The notes beneath the pieces are model-generated. The model ran no database searches, was not told the origin of the DNA, and saw nothing but the letters and a program-made list of their open reading frames with translations. The position numbers and the translations under genes are program-made. A DNA stretch of 64,000 bases, taken from positions 309,445-373,444 of the forward strand of contig CAXSFM010000003.1 of the NCBI GenBank assembly GCA_964236735.1. The letters run 5' to 3'. This DNA is from JAIVJG01 sp964236735 (GTDB lineage: Bacteria; Acidobacteriota; Blastocatellia; Pyrinomonadales; Pyrinomonadaceae). Shown piece after piece: positions 12,108-20,328 of this stretch. Each line of letters opens with the position of its first letter. The first letter of the stretch is position 1.

Positions 12108-13097
12108 ATGGCAAAAAAGGGAAAAGCACAAACATTTCTGGAATACGCGGCGGCGCGCGTCTTTCTTTCTGGACTTGGCGCGCTGCCGAGACCGCTCGCG
12201 TCGGCGGCGGGTCGCGGCGTCGGTCGCGCAGCCTACGCGCTCGCGGGCGGACTGCGCCGCACCGGAATGCGTAACCTCGAACTGGCCTTCCCGGAGATGA
12301 GCGTGCCGGAGCGCGAGAAAATCCTGCGCGGCACATTCCGCAGTCTGGGAAGACAGTTGGGCGAAGTGAGCCAGCTTCCGCGCGTGTCGGTGGAAAATTT
12401 ACATAAGGTCGTCGAGTACGACAGCGAGGACGTAAAACTGCTCGACCGGGCGCAAGAGCGCGGGCGCGGCGTCATCTTCCTCACCTCGCATCTCGGCGCA
12501 TGGGAGCTACTCTGCTTCGCCCATTCCGCCTTCTACAATCCCATTAGCTTTCTCATGCGCCCGATTGATAATCCACGCATCGAGGAAATGGTCGAGCAGA
12601 TCAGGACGCGCTTCGGCAACGAGCCGATTGATAAAAAAGCCGCCGCGCGCACAGCCATGCGCCTGCTTCGCAACGGCGGCACGCTTGGTGTCCTTGCGGA
12701 TTTGAACACGCAGGAGCGCGAAGGCGTCTTCGTGCCCTTCTTCGGCCATCTCGCCTGCACGACCGCCGGGGCTGCGACACTTGCGCTCCGCACGAACGCG
12801 ACCGTCATTCCCGTCTGCGCGCCGTGGGATGAAAAACGTGGACGCTACGTTTTGCACGGCGGCCCCATCCTCGAACTCGTCCGCACGGGCGATCCGGCGC
12901 GCGATTTGGAAATCAACACGGCGCAATTCACCGCCGCCATCGAGCGACAAATCAGAGACTATCCAGATCAATGGCTCTGGATTCACAAACGCTGGAAAAC
13001 ACGACCGGCAGGCGAGCCTGATTTGTATGCTCGAACACGGCAAAGTCCCGTCTCAGTGCAAATTACTGCTCCAAGCCCCGTCGGAAAGAAGCCTTAA
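12108..13097 (+). CDS. lysophospholipid/lipid A acyltransferase, LpxL (HtrB) family
   Basis: A 329-aa enzyme that would transfer an acyl chain to a lipid A-type or other glycolipid at the inner membrane. The family active-site motif H-x4-E is present as HLGAWE (H128, E133), preceded by GRGVIFLTSHLG. The downstream GGTLGVLADLNTQEREGVFVPFFG and NATVIPVCAPW blocks are in the usual order. An N-terminal hydrophobic helix carries the membrane association. ATG 12108 gives the normal family N-terminus; an in-frame ATG far upstream would add 41 residues of non-family sequence encoded by the repeat region. The exact acceptor lipid cannot be told from sequence. Confidence 0.85.
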   Translation: MAKKGKAQTFLEYAAARVFLSGLGALPRPLASAAGRGVGRAAYALAGGLRRTGMRNLELAFPEMSVPEREKILRGTFRSLGRQLGEVSQLPRVSVENLHKVVEYDSEDVKLLDRAQERGRGVIFLTSHLGAWELLCFAHSAFYNPISFLMRPIDNPRIEEMVEQIRTRFGNEPIDKKAAARTAMRLLRNGGTLGVLADLNTQEREGVFVPFFGHLACTTAGAATLALRTNATVIPVCAPWDEKRGRYVLHGGPILELVRTGDPARDLEINTAQFTAAIERQIRDYPDQWLWIHKRWKTRPAGEPDLYARTRQSPVSVQITAPSPVGKKP

Positions 13098-13202
13098 GCC
13101 CCCGCCTGAACTTTTTGTCTAACTTCAACCCTTGTTTCTTCAACAGTTTAGATAGCGCCGTGATTTTGTCACAAAATTGTGGAGAAACTTTGTATTTTGT
13201 GC

Positions 13203-13230
13203 TTGACAGGTCACGGGATGTTGGTGTAAT
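13203..13230 (+). promoter_or_regulatory. sigma70-like promoter in the gene-free stretch
   Basis: A perfect TTGACA box at 13203-13208, a 16-nt spacer, then TGTAAT at 13225-13230. No open reading frame of note follows on this strand until after the hairpin at 13488. Confidence 0.5.
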
Positions 13231-13236
13231 TTCACA

Positions 13237-13530
13237 CCAAGTTGCGAAGCCCAAACATTTATAGATACGCTTCGATGATACTTGAAAGTGCGTACTCGAG
13301 TTTCTTCGAGTTTTAGGATGGAGAGCAATTTTCTAATGCTCTTAATTAAAAGTGAAGAGTAGTTCGCTATTTTATTTCGTTTCGCCCATCCAAACTCGAC
13401 CGCCACAAAAAGCCGGATAGCCCGTAAGTGGTTATCTCCAGCAAACGTCAACGCCACCCTGAATCTCCTAGCCTGCCCGAAGTTCCGCCCCGTTGGTTTC
13501 AATCGAAACCGACGGGGTTCCCTTCTTTTG
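13237..13530 (+). ncRNA. candidate untranslated RNA between a promoter and a strong terminator
   Basis: The 534 bases between the acyltransferase and fabG have no convincing gene and are more AT-rich than the neighbours. A TTGACA/TGTAAT promoter and a canonical terminator about 290 nt later bracket a possible small RNA. I see no match to 6S, SRP, RNase P, tmRNA or a known riboswitch. The alternative is a long 3' UTR of the acyltransferase gene. Confidence 0.35.
13488..13529 (+). terminator. rho-independent terminator
   Basis: A 13-bp stem (13488-13500 with 13505-13517, one G-T pair) and a 4-nt loop AATC, followed by TTCCCTTCTTTT. It is 390 nt past the nearest plus-strand CDS, which supports a separate transcript. 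Confidence 0.8.
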
Positions 13531-13631
13531 TGGTAAGCGATTATCTGTCAGCGTGTTTTTGAGCAGGAAACTACCAGAGCTTTGCTGGATAGTTTTACGG
13601 ATACGAATTTATCGCTGGCTGACGCTCGCCA

Positions 13632-14393
13632 TCACATCGCCAATCCGCCGTCGGCTTGGATGACCTGGCCGGTGATGTAGCGTGCGGTATTCGAGAGCAG
13701 GAAGCAAGCAATCTGTGCGACTTCGTCCGGTTCGGCGAAACGCTTCATGGGGATTTGTTCGAGGAGCTTCTGACGATAGTCTTCGTCGAGCGAGTGCGAC
13801 ATATCCGTCGCGACGAGTCCGAGCGCGAGCGCATTGACGGAGACGTTGCGGCTCGCGACTTCTTTGGCGAGGGCTTTGGTCAATCCAATCAATCCGGCTT
13901 TTGATGCAGAGTAATTCGACTGCCCGGCCATGCCGACGACTCCGCTGATGGAAGAGATGTTGAGAATCGAGCCGCCGCCTTCCTGTCTGAGCATGTGTCT
14001 GAGCGCGGCGCGAGAAAAATTCCACGCGCCTTTCAGATTGGTATCGAGCACGGCGTCCCAATCGTCTTCCTTCATCCGCAAAATCAAATTATCGCGCACG
14101 ATGCCGGCGTTGTTGACGAGAAAGTCCATGCGCCCGAAGGTGTCTTTGACAAGCTTTACCATCGCGGCGGCGGCCTCCGTGTTCGCCACGTCACATTGAG
14201 ACGCGATGACTTTCACGCCCAACGCTTCGAGTTCACTTTTCAGAGACTCGGCGGCCTCCGCGCTCTTCGCATAGTTGAAGGCGATGGAGGCTCCGCGCCG
14301 CGCGAGTTCGAGCGCGATGGCGCGACCGATGCCGCGCGTCGCGCCCGTCACAATCGCCGCTTGATTGGCAAAGACTTTTGTTTCGTCGCTCAA
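13632..14393 (-). CDS. fabG: 3-oxoacyl-ACP reductase FabG
   Basis: NADPH-dependent reduction of 3-oxoacyl-ACP in fatty-acid elongation, cytoplasmic. It is a 253-aa classical SDR. The dinucleotide motif TGATRGIG is at 16-23, NNAG at 94-97, and the catalytic tetrad is N119, S148, Y161 and K165 (YSASK). The ending ITGQVIQADGGLAM is typical of FabG. The gene lies 23 nt behind galU on the same strand, so the two are probably cotranscribed. Many SDRs resemble FabG; the length and C-terminus favour this call but another 3-hydroxyacyl specificity is possible. Confidence 0.88.
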   Translation of the reverse strand: MSDETKVFANQAAIVTGATRGIGRAIALELARRGASIAFNYAKSAEAAESLKSELEALGVKVIASQCDVANTEAAAAMVKLVKDTFGRMDFLVNNAGIVRDNLILRMKEDDWDAVLDTNLKGAWNFSRAALRHMLRQEGGGSILNISSISGVVGMAGQSNYSASKAGLIGLTKALAKEVASRNVSVNALALGLVATDMSHSLDEDYRQKLLEQIPMKRFAEPDEVAQIACFLLSNTARYITGQVIQADGGLAM

Positions 14394-14416
14394 TTTCTGT
14401 TGTCCTCTCTCACTTC

Positions 14417-15286
14417 TTAAAGTTTTAACGAGCGCAGGTATTCGCGAAACTGCGGGGCGAGGTCTGGACGCTTCAAAGCGAACTCGACGGTCGCGATGAG
14501 AAAGCCGAGCTTGTCGCCGGCGTCGTGGCGCGTGCCCTCGAAGCGGACGGCGTAGAAGGGTCGCTTCTTAAGAAGCGCGCGCATGGCGTCGGTGATTTGT
14601 ATCTCGCCGCCCGCGCCGGGTGTCGTGCGCTCGATTTCATCGAAGATGTCGGGCGTCAGGATGTAGCGACCGATGATGGCGAGGTCGGATGGCGCATCGG
14701 CGTAGGGCGGTTTCTCGACCATGTCTTTGATGCGATAGACGCCGTCGGACACTTCTTCCGCGTCAATCACGCCGAAGCGCGAGATGGCCTCGCCCGCGAC
14801 CTGCATCGTGCCGATGACGGGCGCGTCGTACTGATCATAAACTTTGAGCAACTGCTTGAGCGCGGGGACTTCCGCATCCACGACATCGTCTGCGAGCATG
14901 ACGGCGAAGGGTTCGCCCTCGACGAAATCGCGCGCCTGAAGAATTGCGTGTCCAAGTCCGAGCGCCTCTTTCTGCCGCACGTAGCTGATGCGCGCGAGTT
15001 CCGAGACGGAGCGCGCCGCCGCGAAGAGATCATCCTTGCCGCGCTCGTTGAGCATATGTTCGAGTTCAAACGAAATGTCGAAGTGGTCTTCGATAGCGGT
15101 CTTGCCGCGACCCGTGACGATGATGATGGACTCGACGCCGGACGCGACGGCCTCTTCGACGGCGTATTGAATGAGCGGCTTGTCCACGAGCGGCAGCATT
15201 TCTTTCGGAGATGCCTTCGTCGCGGGCAGAAAGCGCGTGCCGAGTCCGGCGGCGGGAAAGACGGCTTTGCGTATCTTCTGTGGCAT
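14417..15286 (-). CDS. galU: UTP--glucose-1-phosphate uridylyltransferase
   Basis: Makes UDP-glucose from UTP and glucose-1-phosphate for surface polysaccharide and glycolipid synthesis. The N-terminal nucleotide-binding signature is VFPAAGLGTRFLPATKASPKEML, followed by PLIQYAVEEA and, further on, AVMLADDVVD, the Mg-binding stretch. The 289-aa length is that of the GalU/CugP group. It heads the galU-fabG unit. A heptad repeat occupies the region just upstream, where its promoter must be. Confidence 0.93.
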   Translation of the reverse strand: MPQKIRKAVFPAAGLGTRFLPATKASPKEMLPLVDKPLIQYAVEEAVASGVESIIIVTGRGKTAIEDHFDISFELEHMLNERGKDDLFAAARSVSELARISYVRQKEALGLGHAILQARDFVEGEPFAVMLADDVVDAEVPALKQLLKVYDQYDAPVIGTMQVAGEAISRFGVIDAEEVSDGVYRIKDMVEKPPYADAPSDLAIIGRYILTPDIFDEIERTTPGAGGEIQITDAMRALLKKRPFYAVRFEGTRHDAGDKLGFLIATVEFALKRPDLAPQFREYLRSLKL

Positions 15287-15293
15287 ATCACTT

Positions 15294-15418
15294 CAGTGGC
15301 CGGTAGCCAGTGATTAGTGGTCAGTCTTTCCGCAGTTTGCTGACCATTCTGTTTCAGTGAAGACTCGTCGAACAAAAGCATTTGCTGACCACTGTTCACT
15401 GCCCACTGAAAACTGCTC
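15294..15418. repeat. heptad inverted repeat, CAGTGGT family
   Basis: Units CAGTGGC, CAGTGAT, TAGTGGT and CAGT in a 7-nt register (15294-15325), with complementary units CTGACCA, CTGTTCA, CTGCCCA and CTG (15384-15410). It lies between divergent galU and serS and is the same sequence family as 11946-12021. Confidence 0.75.
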
Positions 15419-15511
15419 TTCTTGACAGGCTCACGCGGCGTCCGTTAGCTTGAATTTTTCGTCTTGGTCGTTGACAGAAAACTGATACCACACGTTGAAG
15501 GATGGCGGCAA

Positions 15512-16825
15512 ATGCTCGATTTGAATTATGTGCGCGAGAATCTCGACCGCGTGCGCGCGTCGCTTGAGGCGCGCAACTTTCCCACTTCCGCACTCGATGA
15601 TTTCGCGCGGCTCGACTCCGAGCGTCGCCGTCTCATCGCCGAGTCCGACGCGCTCAACGCCGAGCGCAACGCTTCGAGCCGAGTCATCGGCGCGTTGATG
15701 AAGGAAGGAAAAAAGGACGAGGCGGAAGCGCAGCGCATAGAAGTCGGCGAGTTAAAGGAGCGCATCGCCGGACTCGACCGCGCGCGAGACGAGTCCGAGA
15801 CGCAGATGAAAGAGCTGCTCTCGACGCTGCCGAATCTGCCGCACGAGAGCGTCCCCGTCGGCGCGGATGAGCACGCAAATGTGGAAGCGCGTCGTTGGGG
15901 CAGCGCGCCCGTGTTCGACTTCGAGCCGCAGGATCACGTTGACCTCGGCACGCGGCTCAACATTCTCGATCTTGAGCGTGCGGCGAAAATCGCGGCGGCG
16001 CGTTTCGCCATCCTCAAAGGCGCGGGAGCAAGGTTAGAGCGCGCGTTGATTAACTTCATGCTCGACATCCACACAGGCGAGCACGGATACGAAGAAACTC
16101 TGCCGCCGTTCATCGTCAACCGTGAGTCTCTGTTCGGCACGTCTCAGCTTCCGAAGTTTGAGGATGATCTTTTTAAGTTAACCGACGAGCGCGGCCTATA
16201 TCTCATTCCGACGGCGGAAGTGCCGGTCACGAACATCCATCGCGATGAGATACTCGATGCGGCGCAGTTACCAATGAAATTTGTCGCTTACACGCCCTGC
16301 TTTCGCTCGGAGGCCGGCTCTTACGGGCGCGACACGCGCGGCGTCATCCGCCAGCACCAGTTCGACAAAGTGGAGTTGGTGAAACTTGTCTTACCGGAAA
16401 ATTCCTACGACGAACTCGAAGCCTTGACGCGCAACGCGGAGACGATATTGCAACGGCTCGGACTTCATTATCGCGTCGTCACGCTCTCGACGGGCGACAT
16501 GGGTTTCGGCGGGGCGAAGACTTACGACATCGAAGTGTGGCTGCCTTCGCAGAACACGTTCCGCGAAATTTCTTCCTGCACGAACTTCGAGGCGTTTCAA
16601 GCACGCCGCGCGCAGATACGTTTTCGTCGCGCGGGCGGCAGCAAACCCGAATACGTTCACACGATCAACGGCTCCGGCCTCGCCGTCGGGCGCACATGGC
16701 TCACCATTCTGGAAAATTATCAAGAGGCGGACGGCACGGTCGTTATCCCCGAAGCGTTGCGCCCGTACATGGGCGGGATGGAAAGAATAGAAGGCAGCCG
16801 GCAGAAGGCAGAAGAAGGCAGTTAG
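15512..16825 (+). CDS. serS: serine--tRNA ligase
   Basis: Charges tRNA-Ser (a cognate gene is at 26682). It is 437 aa: an N-terminal antiparallel coiled-coil arm at about residues 1-110 that grips the long variable arm of tRNA-Ser, then a class II catalytic core with motif 2 (TPCFRSEAGSYGRDTRGVIRQHQFDKVEL) and motif 3 (TINGSGLAVGRTWLTILENY). The ATG at 15512 has GAAGGA 9 nt ahead and gives the normal N-terminus LDLNYVRENLDRV. The last ~13 residues (RIEGSRQKAEEGS) are encoded by a heptad repeat and are not normal SerS sequence. Confidence 0.96.
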   Translation: MLDLNYVRENLDRVRASLEARNFPTSALDDFARLDSERRRLIAESDALNAERNASSRVIGALMKEGKKDEAEAQRIEVGELKERIAGLDRARDESETQMKELLSTLPNLPHESVPVGADEHANVEARRWGSAPVFDFEPQDHVDLGTRLNILDLERAAKIAAARFAILKGAGARLERALINFMLDIHTGEHGYEETLPPFIVNRESLFGTSQLPKFEDDLFKLTDERGLYLIPTAEVPVTNIHRDEILDAAQLPMKFVAYTPCFRSEAGSYGRDTRGVIRQHQFDKVELVKLVLPENSYDELEALTRNAETILQRLGLHYRVVTLSTGDMGFGGAKTYDIEVWLPSQNTFREISSCTNFEAFQARRAQIRFRRAGGSKPEYVHTINGSGLAVGRTWLTILENYQEADGTVVIPEALRPYMGGMERIEGSRQKAEEGS

Positions 16826-16916
16826 AACGTACGGAAGACTATCGCGCCGAAATGTCAGAAGGCAGTCAGGACATTGTGTCCTGACTGCCTTCTGCTTTCT
16901 GCCGACTGCCAACTGT
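16790..16916. repeat. heptad inverted repeat, AAGGCAG family, overlapping the 3' end of serS
   Basis: Units AAGGCAG and CCGGCAG (16790-16823) lie inside the serS coding end. An inner perfect hairpin pairs 16856-16873 with 16877-16894 (18 bp, 3-nt loop). The right arm continues as TCTGCCG, ACTGCCA and ACTGTC. It is placed between convergent serS and sppA, so a two-way terminator role is plausible. Confidence 0.85.
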
Positions 16917-16917
16917 C

Positions 16918-18729
16918 TTACTTGATCTCCAAATCGAACGGCATAATCGCCAGCGACTCGCCCTCTTTGAAGTGATTGAACATGATGGCGACGCGCATCG
17001 TGCGGCGCACGCTCTCAGGCATCGAGTTGAGCAGAGCTTCCTGCTGCGCGTGAGCGCGTGCGGTGGCCTTGTCTTCGTCATCATCGCCGCCGCCGAAGAT
17101 GCGCGCGAAGAAATTGCGCGGCGCAGGGAAGACGACGCGGCGCACATTTTTTTCTGCCGCAATGCCGGAGAGTTCTTTGGCGACGGCGATGGCGCGCTCC
17201 ATGCCTCCGAACTCGTCAACGAGTCCGTTTTCTTTCGCCCTCATGCCTGTCCACACGCGACCCTGCGCGATGCTGTTGATGTATTCGGCGTCGCGGTGCC
17301 GCCCCTGTGCGACCTTCGGCACGAACTCGTCTTGATAGAAATGATCGAGCATCGAATGAAACTTCGCGCGCTCGCTGTCTGTGAATTTTTCCGTCTCGCG
17401 GAACATCCCCGCATTCTGCCCGCGCAGAGTGTATTCGGCTGACACGCCGAGCCAATCGTACAAGCCCTTCATCACGGGTTTGTACGCATAGACGCCGATG
17501 CTGCCGGTGAGCGTCGTCGGTTCAGCGATGATTTTGTTCGCGCCCGTCGAGATGTAGTAACCGCCTGAAGCCGCCAAGTCGCTCATCGAAACGACGACGG
17601 GCTTCTTCTTCTTCGCTTCTTCAACGGCTTTCCAGATGACATCCGACGGATAAGTCGAGCCGCCGGGACTGTCAACTCTAAGCACGATGGCCTTGATGGT
17701 CTTGTCGTCGCGCGCATCGTTGATGGCCTTGACGACGGTGTCCGAGCCGACGCTTTGATCGCCGCCGAAAGAGCCGTCGTCCGACTTGCCCGACCCGATG
17801 ACGCCCGACGCATAGACAATCGCGACGCGCTCGCCGTCGTTGATCCCCAACGAGTCCGCAGAGACTTCCCTGTAATCGCTCGTCGAAACCCGATGCAGTT
17901 TCTCGTCGTCCTTGTAGCCGAGCCGCTTCTTCAATTCAGACTCGACATCTTCGCGATAGAGCGCGCCGTCAATCATCCCGCCCTTGAGCGCGTCGGGCGC
18001 GTGATGCGGCGCGTTGTCAATCCACGCACGCACTTCATCAACGGACTTGTGGCGCGCGTCGGCCACCGCCGCGACGTAGTGATTAAAGATGTCGTCGAGC
18101 AGCGCGTTCATCGTCTCGCGCTCGCCCTCAGACATATCCTTGCGCGTGAAATGTTCGGGCGAGTTTTTGTACTTGCCGATTTGATACGAGTCCCACTCGA
18201 TGCCGAGCTTGTCGAACGAGCCGCGAAAGAACATCGCTTCCGCCGCGAGTCCGTTGATAAAGAGGTCGCCCATCGGCGCGACATAGACGCGCTCGGCGGC
18301 GGTCGCGATGTAATACTCTTTGTCCGAGCCGTACTCCATGTAAGCGTAGAGCGGCTTGCCCGACGCGCGAAAATCTGCGACCGCATCGCGTATCTCGTCG
18401 GCCTTCGCCCAACCCGCGCCGACGATGTCTATGTCGAGCAGCACCGCGCTGACGCGCTTGTCGGCCTTCGCTTTCCTGAGTTGCGTGAGCAGGCTCGTCA
18501 GCGAATTCGGATTGCCGCCGAAGAAGCGTCCCGCCACGCCGCGCTCGTCGTTGGCGTAATCCGGCAGCGAGCCTTCGACCTTCAACACGAGCACGCTGTT
18601 GTCGTGAATTGCCGGCTCGCTATTGAGCGACCTGAATAAAATTGCGATGCCGATGACCGCGACCAGCGCGAGCGTCAACAAGATACCGGCGATGATTAAA
18701 ACGACTTTCCCTGTCCGTGACATTGCCAT
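16918..18729 (-). CDS. sppA: signal peptide peptidase SppA, long (67K) type
   Basis: Membrane-bound Ser/Lys protease that digests cleaved signal peptides on the periplasmic side. Of the 603 residues, a membrane anchor is at 7-32, followed by two ClpP-like domains as in E. coli SppA. The general-base Lys is K188 (KYKNSPEHF) in the first domain and the nucleophile Ser is S388 (LAASGGYYIS) in the second, the split active site typical of the long form. The end is IMPFDLEIK. The gene faces serS across a repeat hairpin. Its promoter must lie between 18730 and the terminator at 18890, a space largely taken by a long hairpin. Confidence 0.93.
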   Translation of the reverse strand: MAMSRTGKVVLIIAGILLTLALVAVIGIAILFRSLNSEPAIHDNSVLVLKVEGSLPDYANDERGVAGRFFGGNPNSLTSLLTQLRKAKADKRVSAVLLDIDIVGAGWAKADEIRDAVADFRASGKPLYAYMEYGSDKEYYIATAAERVYVAPMGDLFINGLAAEAMFFRGSFDKLGIEWDSYQIGKYKNSPEHFTRKDMSEGERETMNALLDDIFNHYVAAVADARHKSVDEVRAWIDNAPHHAPDALKGGMIDGALYREDVESELKKRLGYKDDEKLHRVSTSDYREVSADSLGINDGERVAIVYASGVIGSGKSDDGSFGGDQSVGSDTVVKAINDARDDKTIKAIVLRVDSPGGSTYPSDVIWKAVEEAKKKKPVVVSMSDLAASGGYYISTGANKIIAEPTTLTGSIGVYAYKPVMKGLYDWLGVSAEYTLRGQNAGMFRETEKFTDSERAKFHSMLDHFYQDEFVPKVAQGRHRDAEYINSIAQGRVWTGMRAKENGLVDEFGGMERAIAVAKELSGIAAEKNVRRVVFPAPRNFFARIFGGGDDDEDKATARAHAQQEALLNSMPESVRRTMRVAIMFNHFKEGESLAIMPFDLEIK

Positions 18730-18755
18730 AAATTTACCCGCGAAATTGAACCGCT

Positions 18756-18830
18756 TGTCAGTACCACCTGCGGTAGCGGATGGGTCATCCCTTAGAGAGT
18801 ACCCACCCGCTACCGCAGGTGGTACTGACA
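18756..18830. repeat. long near-perfect hairpin (REP/MITE-like), upstream of sppA
   Basis: Arms 18756-18785 and 18801-18830 are 30 nt each with one mismatch, around a 15-nt loop. Each arm contains ACCACCTGCGGTAGCGG or its complement. There is no T-run. It lies in the sppA leader or promoter region. Confidence 0.9.
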
Positions 18831-18889
18831 GAAAGAAGCTGCCCGCGTAATACGCACCGGCGCGATGAAATGTTTATGCGACATAAAAA

Positions 18890-18938
18890 AGCAGAAGGCA
18901 GTCAAAGATAATAACCGCGCGCTTTGACTGCCTTCTGC
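18890..18938 (-). terminator. terminator of mnmA built from an AAGGCAG repeat
   Basis: A perfect 17-bp stem (18891-18907 with 18922-18938) and a 14-nt loop. Read on the minus strand it is followed by TTTTTT, so it is a textbook intrinsic terminator behind mnmA. Repeat units (GGCAG, AAGGCAG) extend to the mnmA stop codon at 18953. Confidence 0.85.
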
Positions 18939-18952
18939 TCACTGCCTTCTGC

Positions 18953-20071
18953 CTAACGCCCACCGCTTCTCACAATCCAACCGCCGCCCAACACTTCCTC
19001 GCCGTCGTAGAACACCGTCGCCTGTCCGGGCGTGATGGCGCGCTGCGGTTCATCGAAATGGATGCGGACGCGCCCCGCGCCGACGGGCGTAATTGTCGCG
19101 GGCGCGGCTTCGTGCCGGTAACGCACGCGCACCTGCGCGCGCACTTCCGCGTCGGGCGCGTCAAAGGCGATCCAATTGACGCCCGCTGCTGTCAGGTCTG
19201 ATGCGAGCAACTCGTTCGCTTCACCAACCACGACTTGATTCTTCTCCGGCTCGATGGCGACCACGTAGAGCGGCAGTTGACGCGAGATGCCAAGCCCGCG
19301 CCGCTGCCCGACGGTGAAGCGATGAACGCCCCCATGCGCGCCGATGACCTCGCCGCGCGTGTTGACGATCTCGCCGGACGCAGGCGCGTGCGCTTCCCTG
19401 CCTTCGGCTTCGAGATAACGATCAATGAAGCCCGCATAGTCTCCGTCCGGCACAAAGCAAATTTCCTGAGACTCTTCCTTTTCCGCGACCGCCAGCTTGT
19501 GCCCGCGTGCGGCGTCGCGCGCTTCCGTTTTAGACATCTCGCCGAGCGGGAACATCGCGTGCGAGAGTTGTTCCTGCGTCAACTCCCACAGAAAATAAGT
19601 CTGATCCTTACGCAAGTCATGCCCGCGCAGGAGACGATAGCGCGCGGCCTCTTCATCGAACCGGACGCGCGCGTAATGCCCCGTCGCCACTTTGTCGCAA
19701 CCGAGACTGCGCGCCAGCTTGTCGAGCGAAGCGAACTTCAGACGGCTGTTGCACGCGACGCACGGAATCGGCGTCTCGCCCGCCAGATAACTCGCGACGA
19801 ACGGCTCGACCACATCGCGCTCGAACTCGCGTTCGAGATTCAAAACGTAGAAAGGAAATCCCAACTCTTCCGCCACACGCCGCGCGTCATAGACATCGTC
19901 GAGCGAGCAGCAACGCGAAGGCAGCGGCTCGCCGTCCGCGTCCACGCTTAAACCGCGTCGCTGATTCCACAACTGCATCGTGAAGCCGACGAGTTCGTGC
20001 CCCGCGTCCTTCAAAATTGCCGCCGCCGCCGAAGAATCAACGCCGCCGCTCATTGCCATTGCGATTTTCAT
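18953..20071 (-). CDS. mnmA: tRNA-specific 2-thiouridylase MnmA
   Basis: Inserts sulfur at U34 of tRNA-Lys, -Glu and -Gln, using ATP and a persulfide donor. It is 372 aa. The PP-loop SGGVDSS starts at residue 8. The two catalytic cysteines lie in PIPCVACNSRLKF and SQEICFVPDGDY, the family spacing. The C-terminal beta-barrel region ends at the stop. It stands alone; the downstream hairpin ends its transcript, and a GTTCAAG-family repeat separates it from the divergent ATPase gene. Confidence 0.95.
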   Translation of the reverse strand: MKIAMAMSGGVDSSAAAAILKDAGHELVGFTMQLWNQRRGLSVDADGEPLPSRCCSLDDVYDARRVAEELGFPFYVLNLEREFERDVVEPFVASYLAGETPIPCVACNSRLKFASLDKLARSLGCDKVATGHYARVRFDEEAARYRLLRGHDLRKDQTYFLWELTQEQLSHAMFPLGEMSKTEARDAARGHKLAVAEKEESQEICFVPDGDYAGFIDRYLEAEGREAHAPASGEIVNTRGEVIGAHGGVHRFTVGQRRGLGISRQLPLYVVAIEPEKNQVVVGEANELLASDLTAAGVNWIAFDAPDAEVRAQVRVRYRHEAAPATITPVGAGRVRIHFDEPQRAITPGQATVFYDGEEVLGGGWIVRSGGR

Positions 20072-20211
20072 TGCCAGTTAAATCCCGGCCAAAAAAGCTC
20101 AATTTGCCGCATATTTGAGCCGGGTGTTAAGATGCCCGTCTGTCTCTGAAGCTGCTTTCAAGGCTCTCAGAAGCATACCCTAGTCCGCGCGCGGCGTCAG
20201 CCCGCGAAGAC

Positions 20212-20321
20212 GGTTCAAGGTTCAAAGTTCAAGGTTCAAAGTTATCAAGCACGACCGACCTTTGAAACCGGAGCGCGAGACTTCAAACGACTTTGAACTT
20301 TGAACCTTAAACTTTGAACTC
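20212..20321. repeat. heptad inverted repeat, GTTCAAG family (second copy)
   Basis: Four GTTCAAG/GTTCAAA units (20213-20243) and complementary units such as CTTTGAA (20290-20319) lie around a ~46-nt loop. The right arm ends only 9 nt before the ATG of the next gene, so it must be within its leader or promoter. Confidence 0.85.
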
Positions 20322-20328
20322 TAAAATT

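Noticed and set aside
13140..13502. 120-codon minus-strand frame in the acyltransferase-fabG gap
   Set aside because: No motif and no ribosome-binding site. It covers a strong terminator stem. A non-coding RNA is the better explanation, though neither is proven.
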